In this document: positions 16,107 to 24,855 of the stretch, one piece after another
Layout of the letters: every line of letters begins with the position of its first letter
Numbering within the stretch: the stretch's first letter is position 1
NCBI GenBank assembly: GCA_003290465.1
Contig: CP030759.1
Span: forward strand, 660,672-724,671
Direction: 5' to 3'
Length of the DNA stretch: 64,000 bases
Origin: Candidatus Sumerlaea chitinivorans
GTDB taxonomy: Bacteria; Sumerlaeota; Sumerlaeia; Sumerlaeales; Sumerlaeaceae
Notes under the pieces: generated by a model
What the model saw: the letters and a program-made list of their open reading frames with translations, nothing else
Databases searched by the model: none
Told to the model about the DNA's origin: nothing
Translations under genes and position numbers: made by a program

Positions 16107-16396
16107 GGTGCGCTCACCCATTGCATAATCTCGTGGGACCTCAACCGAGATCCAAGAAATTGCGAAAAACGCCAGAAGACAAGCAAAATTCACACAGGCT
16201 GGCGCCCAAAGATTATGATCACGCAGAGCTCGTTTCCATGCAATGTTGTTATGCTCACTTATTCCAACTGATTAGAAAAACGAACTGTCTTTACCCCGCA
16301 GGTATCTTTTTCTTGATTATCTTTCCGTGAAAGCTACTAAATTGCTACGGAGAAGGTTATGCGAAGCTGATACAAATCTAACTTAAGGAGACAACA

Positions 16397-16711
16397 ATGA
16401 AGATTGCCCTGGAACTTGGAGAATCCCTTGATGTTGTTTTAATGAACAAAGAGCAAGTGGTGGGGACGTTAAGTTTGCAGATTCGAGGTCTTGCTCAAGC
16501 TGTCGCCCAGCCAAAAGCTCTGGCTGCAAAAGCTGCTGTGTCGGAAGCTCGCCCATCAGCTCCCGCCAAGAAAAAACGCACTATGTCCCCTGAAGCGCGC
16601 GAGAGACTCAGACAAGCACAGTTGCGTCGGTGGGCAAAAGTGAAGGGGGTACAGCAACAAGGAGGGGAGCAGGCATCGTCTGGCGGTGAAGGCGTACCTC
16701 CCCAACAGTAA
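16397..16711 (+). CDS. Small basic protein with a KKRTMSPEAR...RRWAK C-terminal motif
   Basis: This 104-residue protein has a strong ribosome site (taaggag) 7 bases before the ATG and its own terminator, so it is very probably expressed. Residues 1-30 look like a small globular element (MKIALELGESLDVVLMNKEQ, then VVGTLSLQIRG). An Ala/Pro-rich linker leads to a basic segment (54-82, KKKRTMSPEARERLRQAQLR, then RWAKVKG) and a Gln/Gly tail. The MSPEAR-R-AQ-RWAK pattern recurs at the ends of uncharacterised, putatively nucleic-acid-binding proteins. I do not recognise a defined family, and DNA or RNA binding is only an inference from charge. Confidence 0.72.
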   Translation: MKIALELGESLDVVLMNKEQVVGTLSLQIRGLAQAVAQPKALAAKAAVSEARPSAPAKKKRTMSPEARERLRQAQLRRWAKVKGVQQQGGEQASSGGEGVPPQQ

Positions 16712-16736
16712 AGAAACGACTTACTAAGTAAAGCAA

Positions 16737-16774
16737 GGCCCACTCGTGCAGGTGGAACGAGTGGGCCAGTTTTT
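16737..16774 (+). terminator. Rho-independent terminator
   Basis: An 11-bp perfect stem (16737-16747 with 16757-16767, ggcccactcgt/acgagtgggcc) with a 9-base loop is followed by agttttt. It closes the small basic protein gene and stands before a convergent permease gene. Confidence 0.88.
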
Positions 16775-16823
16775 CTGCCTTCTGCGCCAATAACTTCGGC
16801 TGGGGAAAGCCTAAAGTTCGATT

Positions 16824-18536
16824 TCAGAAGAACATGACTGCAGATAAGATAAGCCCTGCTAATACAAGGGTTAAGCTATAGAAGAAGAGCTTAAACAGTA
16901 AGGCATTGATATCCAGTTTGAGGAATCCGCAGATCCACACATTTTGCGTTGTTGTAGGATCCTGAAGCATACTAACAGATTTGATTGCTCCCATGGTTGC
17001 CGCGGCAGGCATGAAATTTGAGAATAGTCGCGCAACGCCCACCCCCAATCCCCATTCATTGAGCGGGCCACGGTAAAGGGCTAACGGTGAGGCTAAGAAG
17101 AAGAAGACAACATAGCTCACTGCACGCGTTGGAATGACATGAGCGAGGAGCGGGGTCAGGATAGCGTCCACTTTCGGGTGGGTTGCCGCCGAAACCAGCA
17201 TTCCAATTCCCAACATTAGGATGACAGGGGCAGCAACGTCGCCAATGCCATCCATCATGGCTCGGCTAAGCCTTTGAAGGGCGCGCGGTCGGGGCGTCGT
17301 CAGATAGCCAAAAGCAAGTGCCGCAAGAAAGGCGGGTACGTAGGCGGTTCCAAAACCTAATAAGAGAATAAACAATAAAGGAGTAAGTGGCGTGAGCATA
17401 TTCCAATACGTTGTCACCCGCCCCCTCTTATAGTACTCGTATTGGGTCTGAAGGATTGCCCAACCCAGAAGTAGCCACGTTGCCCATCGAAGGATTTGTA
17501 GTATTTTGGGCCACGTGACATCCCGAATCGCTGCAAGACGAGTGAATCCCTCACCGGTGGCCCCTACAAACATAGCAGCCGACCCGCTCCTTGACGCAGC
17601 AAAACCTCGCAGCGCCTCCCCAATTTGGCCAGCAAAACAAATCACGATGATCGGAATGAGAAATGCCACCAGAACCCCGATGGATACTGCAACAGTGCGC
17701 TTGGTCACTGGACTGCGCTTCATCCGGAGAAGCTCAATTGTGAGAAAAGCCAAAAGCACGACAGCCTGAATTGCTGCCCAAATCAAAAAATACCGCTGAG
17801 CCAGCGCTTCATCGACATTAAATTGATTGGCAGAGGTAGCCCAATAAGTCGGCGCAAGGGAGGTCCCGATTGGGAACGCCAACAGCATCATGCCCCCCAC
17901 CGTTGCTGCGGGGATGCCCAGCGAGAGTAGTACCGGAAACATGACCGTTCCGAGCATAATAATCGCGGGCAACCCGCCGATTGCGGTGAAGATGAGGACG
18001 GTGATGGCACTCATGGTGAGCGAGACGAGGAATGGATTCTCTCCGCCAAATTCCGCGGCATATTTGATGATTCGTTCGGCAATTTGCGCGTCCGAGATAA
18101 AACGCGCAAACATACCGCCGAGGAGCGTGTAGACGATCGCTTTGCTCAGTAAGAAGGCACCGGTGGACTTCGGTGCCACTGTGCCCTCCAAAATCGAGCC
18201 CAAAATCCCGTCGGAGCCAAATAAAGGGATGCGCGCAATCACGCCGATTCCAAACGCCATGAGTGGGAGCGCGATGAGTGCTGGGAGCTTCCGCGTTGCG
18301 ATGAGCGAGGCAATGACTAAAAAAAGCACCAAAATGCCGCCGGCGGCCACGTAGTTGTGTGACGTAACAGACGACGCTGCATCCGACGCCGAGCCGGACA
18401 CAGCCTGCGAAGCCGCGGCCGACGCCGTGGTTTGAGCCACCGCACCAGCGCTCTGAGCGGCCACATGTCCAGACGCGAGCAAAATTAGAATTGAAATTAA
18501 TGCCACAAGCCAGATCTGCGATCTTTTCAACTTCAT
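16824..18536 (-). CDS. Polytopic permease, GntP/ion-transporter superfamily-like
   Basis: This 570-residue protein has about 12-14 hydrophobic segments. It starts with a hydrophobic segment ending in HVAAQ that could be a cleaved signal, followed by an Ala/Ser-rich stretch of about 35 residues. The loop patterns AIGGLPAIIMLGTVMFPVLL and FPIGTSLAPTYWATSANQFN, and their later counterparts around LYRGPLNEWGLGVGVARL, resemble re-entrant loops of the ion-transporter superfamily (GntP, DctM, DcuC types). The substrate, perhaps an organic acid, cannot be assigned. It starts 5 bases after the DUF4416 gene, so the two are co-transcribed. Confidence 0.72.
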   Translation of the reverse strand: MKLKRSQIWLVALISILILLASGHVAAQSAGAVAQTTASAAASQAVSGSASDAASSVTSHNYVAAGGILVLFLVIASLIATRKLPALIALPLMAFGIGVIARIPLFGSDGILGSILEGTVAPKSTGAFLLSKAIVYTLLGGMFARFISDAQIAERIIKYAAEFGGENPFLVSLTMSAITVLIFTAIGGLPAIIMLGTVMFPVLLSLGIPAATVGGMMLLAFPIGTSLAPTYWATSANQFNVDEALAQRYFLIWAAIQAVVLLAFLTIELLRMKRSPVTKRTVAVSIGVLVAFLIPIIVICFAGQIGEALRGFAASRSGSAAMFVGATGEGFTRLAAIRDVTWPKILQILRWATWLLLGWAILQTQYEYYKRGRVTTYWNMLTPLTPLLFILLLGFGTAYVPAFLAALAFGYLTTPRPRALQRLSRAMMDGIGDVAAPVILMLGIGMLVSAATHPKVDAILTPLLAHVIPTRAVSYVVFFFLASPLALYRGPLNEWGLGVGVARLFSNFMPAAATMGAIKSVSMLQDPTTTQNVWICGFLKLDINALLFKLFFYSLTLVLAGLILSAVMFF

Positions 18537-18541
18537 TGCAT

Positions 18542-19099
18542 TCAGTCCTGCTCTTGAATGGGCTTAATTGTTTCAGAACGATAAAAAGCGCGAAGCGATT
18601 CGCGAACTGCAAGAAAGAATCGCTTTGCCGTCTCACTTCGGTAGTCCGGATAGGTCCAAGGCCACGGCTCGAAGCCCGAGCCACGGCGGTAAACCAACGT
18701 CACCTCTTCGTAAATCCCGTCCCGCACATAGATTCGGTGAGAATAGTCTTTCGTCGTCGCGAGCACGACTTTGGATAGCGAAACATAGCCCGGGTCGATA
18801 TTTACCGTCCTTTTCCCTTGGACGCTATACAAAGCCTCGAGGCGGTTTGTGTGTAATTTGATCGGCGCTAGTTCATGCGGCTGGATGGGGACCGTTGTTG
18901 CCACCCACTGGCGCAGGAGACTGGATCCCATTTCGTCGGCATAGTAGTCCGTAAGGTCGAACTCAATGACCTCGCTGGAAAGTTCTATAGCAGAAAAGTC
19001 ATAGGTCAGGCGTCGAGCTGCCTCGGCCAGCTGATCTGGTGAATTTGCCAGCAGACCGAAAAACAGTTTTACCGGCTGTGGTGTCTTTGGTATGCCCAT
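18542..19099 (-). CDS. DUF4416 family protein
   Basis: This 185-residue protein matches DUF4416 along its whole length. It shows PVKLFFGLLANSPDQL near the N-terminus, EFDLTDYYADEMG, APIKLHTNRLEAL, VNIDPGYVSLSKVVLATTKD, HRIYVRDGIYEEVTL and WTYPDY. The conserved acidic, Asn, Lys and Tyr residues suggest an enzyme or a nucleotide-binding protein, but the function is unknown. The gene stands between a GT-C-like membrane protein (3-base gap) and a permease (5-base gap), so the context hints at envelope or transport chemistry. Confidence 0.88.
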   Translation of the reverse strand: MGIPKTPQPVKLFFGLLANSPDQLAEAARRLTYDFSAIELSSEVIEFDLTDYYADEMGSSLLRQWVATTVPIQPHELAPIKLHTNRLEALYSVQGKRTVNIDPGYVSLSKVVLATTKDYSHRIYVRDGIYEEVTLVYRRGSGFEPWPWTYPDYRSETAKRFFLAVRESLRAFYRSETIKPIQEQD

Positions 19100-19102
19100 A
19101 GC

Positions 19103-20500
19103 TCAATACCGGTACTGAAGCGTGGCAAGCTGCACAAGGACATAGAGAGTAAAGAGCACGTACCACGCCACCAGTACCACCCGTTGTTCTCTTCCTTTCA
19201 AAGATTGCACGGTTCCAGCGAAAATGAACCACGCGGGGTCGAAGCACAAACGTTGGCGAGGGGCGTCGCCGCCATAGGCCAAGATGAGCACGAGGCCGGT
19301 TGCAACGAGCATTCCCAATGGAATCGTAGCGATTCGCACATCATGCTTTGCCAGATTGAACAGTCCGACCAAACCCAAGGGGTAAATCACTAAATACAGC
19401 ATCCACATCCCCGGATAAAGTTCGTAAGCCGGGTTTGGTCCGAAGGCGCGAACCCAGGCGTAAGGCGATAAGAGTAAACGTGGAATGGCCCCAGCAAAGT
19501 GGGCGAGGGCTTGGGGGATCGTCCGAAGGTGATCCGGCAATTGAACACTCAAGCTATAAACCAGTTGGGAAAGGTAATCTGCTCCCTTCGTTGTGTAGGA
19601 CATCCAAACCACTACCAAAAGAGCTGCAAGGCACGTTCCAAAGACCCATTTGCGTGGAACCACGGCCAGCCCATAGAGTGCGCATCCCGCCAATAGCCCA
19701 AACAATGCGTATGCTCGGGTGATGCTGATCATGAGTCCAAGCGCGAGAACGACGGGTATCCATGCCAGGCGTCGGTTCCCGACGAACTCCAAAACAGCGG
19801 AAAGAGAACACGTCACAAACACAGTCAGGAGAGCATCTTTAAGAAGAAAGGAAGCCCAGTAGCCAAGGTTGGGATACAACGCGATGAACCACGATGCGAA
19901 AAGGGGAGCTCGGGATAGGTGGGGTTGAAGTTCCATCTTACCTTGGGACTGGCTAAGTAGCAAAAATGCAGCGCGGTACACAGCTATCGGCAAAAATCCA
20001 AGCATGAGATAATTTGCAAAGATCGGGACTCGATAGTCGTTGCCAAACAAGTAAAACAAGCCAGCCACAAAGCGTTGGTAGCCTGTGTGCAGGGTCCCGA
20101 GGTAGGGCAGAGAGCCTTTTAGGGAGAGTTCCGGAAAGAAGCCTTCTCGCCATGCTTGAGCGATAGCATTAGCTTCGCGGAGATAACTAAGATCATCCCG
20201 CAGTCCTACTTGCCGATCCGGATCGTGGATTCCAACCGCCAACCCGACCAAAAGTTGGAAAAACACTGTACAGGCGGAAATCGTAAGTAATGAGATCCGG
20301 TGGGGTCGAGAAGTATACGAAATGGAGAGGACGGCGTACACGAGTAGTCCCACAAACGGCAGAAGCCAGAAAAGGAGGGGAAAGACAGGATATACTGCAA
20401 CACCAAGTAGAAAAATGCATATGAGAGCGATGTCGGTTTTATGGATTTCCACGGGACGTAGGCCCATGGTTTGATCAATGACCCTTTTCGCCCAATGCAC
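19103..20500 (-). CDS. Polytopic GT-C-like membrane protein, putative glycan assembly
   Basis: This roughly 465-residue protein has about 11-12 hydrophobic segments and an early extracytoplasmic loop with charged RDDLSYLREANAIAQAW. That arrangement resembles GT-C fold mannosyl/arabinosyltransferases and O-antigen polymerases, although no named family is certain. I place the start at GTG 20500 because AAGGAG lies 9 bases upstream (20510-20515). The longer open frame to ATG 20590 begins inside the carD terminator hairpin and cannot be the real start. It heads an operon with the DUF4416 gene and the permease. Confidence 0.72.
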   Translation of the reverse strand: MHWAKRVIDQTMGLRPVEIHKTDIALICIFLLGVAVYPVFPLLFWLLPFVGLLVYAVLSISYTSRPHRISLLTISACTVFFQLLVGLAVGIHDPDRQVGLRDDLSYLREANAIAQAWREGFFPELSLKGSLPYLGTLHTGYQRFVAGLFYLFGNDYRVPIFANYLMLGFLPIAVYRAAFLLLSQSQGKMELQPHLSRAPLFASWFIALYPNLGYWASFLLKDALLTVFVTCSLSAVLEFVGNRRLAWIPVVLALGLMISITRAYALFGLLAGCALYGLAVVPRKWVFGTCLAALLVVVWMSYTTKGADYLSQLVYSLSVQLPDHLRTIPQALAHFAGAIPRLLLSPYAWVRAFGPNPAYELYPGMWMLYLVIYPLGLVGLFNLAKHDVRIATIPLGMLVATGLVLILAYGGDAPRQRLCFDPAWFIFAGTVQSLKGREQRVVLVAWYVLFTLYVLVQLATLQYRY

Positions 20501-20557
20501 GGTAGAGGACTCCTTCGGGAGTGATCCAAATTCGAAGGGGTAGCAGCGTTCTACAAC

Positions 20558-20593
20558 AAAAAAGATGAGCGATGGGAGTTTGTGTCCCATCGC
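20558..20593 (-). terminator. Rho-independent terminator after carD
   Basis: A 9-bp stem (20585-20593 with 20569-20577 read on the minus strand, gcgatggga/tcccatcgc) with a 7-base loop is followed by tcatctttttt. It ends the carD transcript and separates it from the downstream GT-C operon. Confidence 0.85.
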
Positions 20594-20625
20594 CCACCAC
20601 TTGAGTGGATCTTGCTAAACCACCG

Positions 20626-21165
20626 TTAAGCTTTCTTAGCCTGTTTTCTCGCCTCGCGCTCTTTCTGCGCCTTCTTCTTCGTCATTTGTTTCAGAGCTTC
20701 GTCGATTGCCTCCTCGACTTTCGTTTTTGATTCTTCGCGTACGTAGGCAATCTCTTCGACGAGAAAACGCTTGGCCTGCTCCATGATTTCACGCTCTTTG
20801 CCTTTCAGGTCATTGGACAGATCGAGCGTGTAAAGGTCTCGCAGCAATTTGGAGATTTTCATCGGGTCGCCGCTATTGAGCGTTTCTCTATACGACTGAT
20901 ATTGCATGTGTGGGTCACTACGGTTGGGAGACGTGGGCACTTTCAAGCTTGCCAGTACCTTCTTAGCTTCTTCCTTCGTCATCGGTCGGCGAACGCCTCT
21001 CCGTTCCAGCTGATACTTGGGTACAAGAACGGATGCATTATTCGGGCCAACGAACACGTAAAACTCGGTGGTTTTGCCATCAACCGTCATGACCCGGATC
21101 CCTTGAATTTCGCAAATCCCGATCGTTGGCTCAATGACTTTATCGCCCGTTTTGAAATCCACCAT
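20626..21165 (-). CDS. carD: CarD/CdnL-family RNA polymerase-binding regulator
   Basis: This 179-residue protein has the CarD N-terminal Tudor-like RNAP-interaction domain (MVDFKTGDKVIEPTIGICEI, then VPKYQLERRGVRRP) and a C-terminal helical domain. CarD binds the RNAP beta lobe and stabilises the open complex at many promoters. The C-terminus ends in an unusually basic Lys/Ala/Glu-rich helix (MTKKKAQKEREARKQAKKA), which could add DNA contacts. A clear terminator follows. It is the last gene of a same-strand run with yqeK and rsfS. Confidence 0.92.
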   Translation of the reverse strand: MVDFKTGDKVIEPTIGICEIQGIRVMTVDGKTTEFYVFVGPNNASVLVPKYQLERRGVRRPMTKEEAKKVLASLKVPTSPNRSDPHMQYQSYRETLNSGDPMKISKLLRDLYTLDLSNDLKGKEREIMEQAKRFLVEEIAYVREESKTKVEEAIDEALKQMTKKKAQKEREARKQAKKA

Positions 21166-21207
21166 TTTTCACCAACTACCTTTCTTACAAAGTCGCGAAC
21201 CAGTAGC

Positions 21208-21573
21208 TTACTGCCAACTCAAACGTGGTGCGTCGCCCCACAACCGTTCTAAATCGTAAAATTGGCGCGCTTCTTCCAACATAGCATGGGCAATGACGCT
21301 GCCAAAATCAAACACAATCCAATTCGTTGCTCGAAACCCGTCAATACGCTCAGCGCAAATCCCTTCGGGCTCGAGGTGCTCTTCGAGACGTTTCCCGATA
21401 GCCCGAAGGTGTGTTTGGCTCGTGCCCGTGAAGATCACAAAAAAATCTGCAACATTCGAAAGTCCCCGAACGTCGAGAATTACAATGTCGGTTGCCTTTG
21501 CCTCGTCGGCAACTTGTGCAATGCGTCGGGCTTTGATTTCTGCGCTGATATTATCCGTTTTCTTTTTCGCCAA
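21208..21573 (-). CDS. rsfS: Ribosomal silencing factor RsfS
   Basis: This 121-residue protein of the YbeB/Iojap family blocks joining of ribosomal subunits by binding uL14 under starvation. It shows KATDIVILDVRGLSNVADFF, VIFTGTSQTHLRAIGKRLEE, WIVFDFGSVIAHAML and the closing ARQFYDLERLWGDAP, all typical. The apparent start is TTG at 21573 with GGGG a few bases upstream. It follows yqeK by 18 bases, and the yqeK-rsfS pairing is common. Confidence 0.94.
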   Translation of the reverse strand: MAKKKTDNISAEIKARRIAQVADEAKATDIVILDVRGLSNVADFFVIFTGTSQTHLRAIGKRLEEHLEPEGICAERIDGFRATNWIVFDFGSVIAHAMLEEARQFYDLERLWGDAPRLSWQ

Positions 21574-21591
21574 ACCGACCCCTTTCCGTTA

Positions 21592-22164
21592 CTAAGCTGT
21601 CAACGATTTCAAAGTCTCCACCGTCGCGGGATGAAGATCCCGATGTGAGGATTTTACATAAGCAGCTTTCCGTTTCAGCACTTCTAAAAGCGCTGCATCA
21701 ACATTTTGCCGTGCTAACGCTCGGATCTCCTCAACTCCTTGAAAGTCTCGCGACGGTTCACAATAGTCCGCAACTAACAGCAGCCTCAGCAAAGGTGACG
21801 GGTGTGGCTTGCCCGTCGGATGCCACGCAATTGCTTCCAGAATTTCTGGATCTTCGATACCGAACACCAATTTTGCAACCGCCGCACTGGCTGGCGCGTG
21901 CAAAAGCTGTGCCGGACCTTCCACATACGGATGTTTGGCAAGGCCAGCTCTCTCCAGAGCGTGAAGCATCTCAGCTGGAGGCATGGACTTTGCGGCATCG
22001 TGGAGTAGCCCAACAATTGCCACTTTTGTACCGCTGACCCCGTACTTTGCTGCTAAGCTGGTTGCGGTTTGTACAACTCCAAACGTGTGAAGAAGCCGCT
22101 TGGGGCCTAAGTTCTTGGTGAGGTACTCCGTTGCACGGTCAAACTCGCCCCGCTGCCACTCCAT
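21592..22164 (-). CDS. yqeK: YqeK-type HD-domain nucleotide hydrolase
   Basis: This 190-residue HD-superfamily protein shows RLLHTFGVVQTATSLAAKYG (first His), LLHDAAKSM (the HD pair), a third His region in LLHAPASAA, AIAWHPTGKP and LLLVADYCEPSRDF. This order matches YqeK, a symmetrical Ap4A hydrolase. In other bacteria it sits between nadD and rsfS. Here rsfS is adjacent but nadD has moved to another operon in the same window. The His/Asp metal ligands appear complete. Confidence 0.88.
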   Translation of the reverse strand: MEWQRGEFDRATEYLTKNLGPKRLLHTFGVVQTATSLAAKYGVSGTKVAIVGLLHDAAKSMPPAEMLHALERAGLAKHPYVEGPAQLLHAPASAAVAKLVFGIEDPEILEAIAWHPTGKPHPSPLLRLLLVADYCEPSRDFQGVEEIRALARQNVDAALLEVLKRKAAYVKSSHRDLHPATVETLKSLTA

Positions 22165-22222
22165 TCACCGCCACCTAAGTATAAATTTGCGGCGTAAAAT
22201 ACAATCGAAAGTGTGTGAAATT

Positions 22223-24730
22223 CTACTGAACTGGTCGAAGTTCCCCGACGATCTCTCTCGCCTTCTGGGCGGAGAGCGGTTTGGAAATCACTCCCGCAAT
22301 TGACGCACTCTGGAGGACTCGGGTGGTGGTCACAGGAAAACTCGTAAGAAGATAGACTCGAGGACAGGAGGCTTTTTTAAGGAATTCGCAAAACGAGACC
22401 CACTGGGCAGGCGATTGCACGTTAACCTCCGCAAAAACAAAGTCCCACTCAACTTTCGGGAGTTTGGCCGCATCGTTCGCCATCGTTTCGATTTCCCACA
22501 CCTCATGACCAAGCTGCCGAAACAATTGGGTTGTTAAAGTGCGGCAAGTTGGGTCTTCATCGATCACTAAGATGCGTTTCTTTTTAAGGCCCTCTGGTTC
22601 GCCCGTTGAGACATCGTTTCTGGCAACCATATTTTTGCGTAAACGTAGCGTTGGCTCATCATCGGGCACTGCTACTTTCGCAAACGCCAGCGACTTCACA
22701 AACTGGGGGAGTGAAAGACTCTTCCCCTTGCTCTCACTGCCCATTTCACCGTTTAAAGGCCTTTCATCCAGTTGATTGTAATCCGCAGGAATTGCCTCGA
22801 TCACAAGGTTCACCGCTTGTGGACCTTCTTCGCTCGAAAACCGAAGTATACCACCATGGGGCAGAGATTCTACTTGGCGCATGATCAAGGTCGCAATCTC
22901 AATAACCACTTTGTTTCGGTTTGCGACAACTGGCAGGCTCTCAGGGATACTATTGTGGAAACGATAGCGACGATCCCACGTTTGCAGGTCATCGATACCC
23001 CATGACTGGACCAGTCTTAGTGCTTGGCTAATCAGATCCGAGAGAGACCACGTCGCAATCTCTTCTTCCGCGCCTGCAGCAACTTGAAGCTGCACTTGTC
23101 GAATGAGCTCAAGACCACGACTTGTGAGCTCAGAAATAACTGTCGTTGCCTTTTCGGGCTTCAAGGCCAGCTGTTCACAGTGCATCGAGATCGAAGCCAG
23201 TAAATTCGTGAGCTGTTGCGTCAAGCCGATGGCGAGTTCCCCGACTGTCCGCATTCTTTCGTGGCGGATGATGCGCTTTTGTGTGATCTGAATGTCTCGA
23301 GAGAGGCGAGACACTTCTGCTCGGAGAGTTCTCAAGGCAAGTACGTAGGTCAGGTATTTTCGAAACACAAGCTCGGGTGTGTTCCGGAGTAGGATAAACT
23401 CAGTACTTTGGAGAGTGGGGGAGGGTGAAAGAATTTTGTCCTCCGTGACGAGCAGTATCACGGGGATCTGCGTTTGTCGTGACCGGGTTGTAAATTGGGT
23501 AAGCCAGCTCTCCGTGACTTCTTCCGTTGCCGTGTCAATGACGGCGCACTCGGGGGCAAATGCTTCGCAGTTCGCAAAGAACTCGCTCGCGCCCTCAAAA
23601 GTCACCAGTTGGTATTGCTCGCTGTTCGCAACCCGCACGAATCTTTCCTGGACCGACGGGTCGCGGCTCAGTAAGAGAACCACTGGGGATGAATCGGTTT
23701 TCAGGCGGAGCTGGCGGCGGAAAGTGTCGAATTCCGAAATACCCGTGTGCTCACTTGTTCCCCATACGCAGTTGCGGCCGTTCTCCTTGGCATAGTAAAG
23801 CATGCGGTCGGCAAGGACTAACAGATCTTCCCACGCCTGCGCATGCTGGTTGGAAGCCACCCCAAAACTTGCTGTGACGAGGGACTGAACGCCTGCGCTC
23901 CGAAAAGTTGCGCTTTCGATGGTGGTGCGAAGTTTTTCCGCGACGCGCAACGCCTCCTGTTCATCGGTTTCAGGCAGAAGAAGCAAAAATTCCTCCCCAC
24001 CGTATCGACCAAGTGTATCACTCACCCTGAGGTTGGACTTAAGAATTTGGGAGACTTGTCGTAATACGTAGTCGCCATAGCGATGGCCGTACGAGTCGTT
24101 GATCGCCTTGAAACGATCAAGGTCAAGCATGACGCAGCTCAGGGGAGCCCCATTTCTTACGGCGCGGGAGAATTCGCGCTCAAGCAATTCCAGCATATAG
24201 GCATGATGATAAAGCCCCGTCAGCCCATCCCGCACAGACTGTCGTTCGAGCTCTTGAACAGTCTCCAATAGTTGGCGCTGTGTTCCGGCCCGCAGGAGCA
24301 AATTGGAGAGTAAGGCGTGAGCGTGGAGATGCGACTCATTGATATTGAGAAAACCATCAATCAAGCCGCATTCCATGAGCTCCAGCGCTAAGCTCTCCCG
24401 CCAAGCCTCGTAAACCAGGCAAATCGGCGTCACTGGATAAGACTCGCGCAGCTTTGATAGAACGATGCGCAACGAACGATCCGAGGGAGCTTTCCCGGCA
24501 TAAAGCAGAATTACACCGCGCTGAGTAATGGGGTGAAAGGTGTCAATTTCGCGGAGGCGGGACAATGTGACGTAAGGAAGCGTGGGGTACAACCAGCACC
24601 GCTCAATGCGAGAGCGAACGTCGGACGGGACGTGGTAAAAGATAACGGTACGAGCCTGCTCCATGAATCGGGCTGTCTGCTCCCGTTCATCCGTAGGGGC
24701 ACTCTCGTCTGGGGAAGTTTCCCAATCCAT
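22223..24730 (-). CDS. Multidomain GGDEF protein with degenerate kinase and receiver modules
   Basis: This 835-residue soluble signalling protein has several modules. Residues about 28-150 are a receiver-like fold without acidic-pocket signatures. Residues about 165-325 are a GGDEF domain with GGEEF (244-248) and a complete I-site R235-x-x-D238, so diguanylate cyclase activity with product feedback is likely. Residues about 348-460 are a second receiver-like domain. Residues about 485-550 resemble a kinase dimerisation helix (GELAIGLTQQLTNLLAS), but the phospho-accepting His is Gln505. The ATPase region about 595-690 shows no clear N or G boxes. Residues 717-830 are a receiver in which the phospho-Asp is Glu768. 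It would make c-di-GMP under control that does not depend on its own phosphorylation. Confidence 0.85.
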   Translation of the reverse strand: MDWETSPDESAPTDEREQTARFMEQARTVIFYHVPSDVRSRIERCWLYPTLPYVTLSRLREIDTFHPITQRGVILLYAGKAPSDRSLRIVLSKLRESYPVTPICLVYEAWRESLALELMECGLIDGFLNINESHLHAHALLSNLLLRAGTQRQLLETVQELERQSVRDGLTGLYHHAYMLELLEREFSRAVRNGAPLSCVMLDLDRFKAINDSYGHRYGDYVLRQVSQILKSNLRVSDTLGRYGGEEFLLLLPETDEQEALRVAEKLRTTIESATFRSAGVQSLVTASFGVASNQHAQAWEDLLVLADRMLYYAKENGRNCVWGTSEHTGISEFDTFRRQLRLKTDSSPVVLLLSRDPSVQERFVRVANSEQYQLVTFEGASEFFANCEAFAPECAVIDTATEEVTESWLTQFTTRSRQTQIPVILLVTEDKILSPSPTLQSTEFILLRNTPELVFRKYLTYVLALRTLRAEVSRLSRDIQITQKRIIRHERMRTVGELAIGLTQQLTNLLASISMHCEQLALKPEKATTVISELTSRGLELIRQVQLQVAAGAEEEIATWSLSDLISQALRLVQSWGIDDLQTWDRRYRFHNSIPESLPVVANRNKVVIEIATLIMRQVESLPHGGILRFSSEEGPQAVNLVIEAIPADYNQLDERPLNGEMGSESKGKSLSLPQFVKSLAFAKVAVPDDEPTLRLRKNMVARNDVSTGEPEGLKKKRILVIDEDPTCRTLTTQLFRQLGHEVWEIETMANDAAKLPKVEWDFVFAEVNVQSPAQWVSFCEFLKKASCPRVYLLTSFPVTTTRVLQSASIAGVISKPLSAQKAREIVGELRPVQ

Positions 24731-24855
24731 TCCGCTTCGTACCTTTTAACTGCTTTTCTATGCCAAAGTGACCACGTTTGCGACGAAAAACTACATGTGG
24801 CTACCGCAAGATTGTTCTTTGCAACAGCGAGTCTACGTGGTCTTTGACTCGTTCC

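Noticed and set aside
17818-18684. 288-residue open frame on the minus strand within the permease
   Set aside because: It lies in another frame of a well-supported membrane protein gene and shows no domain or ribosome site.
20501-20590. Longer N-terminus of the GT-C-like gene starting at 20590
   Set aside because: That start codon lies inside the carD terminator stem. A GTG with AAGGAG at 20500 fits better.
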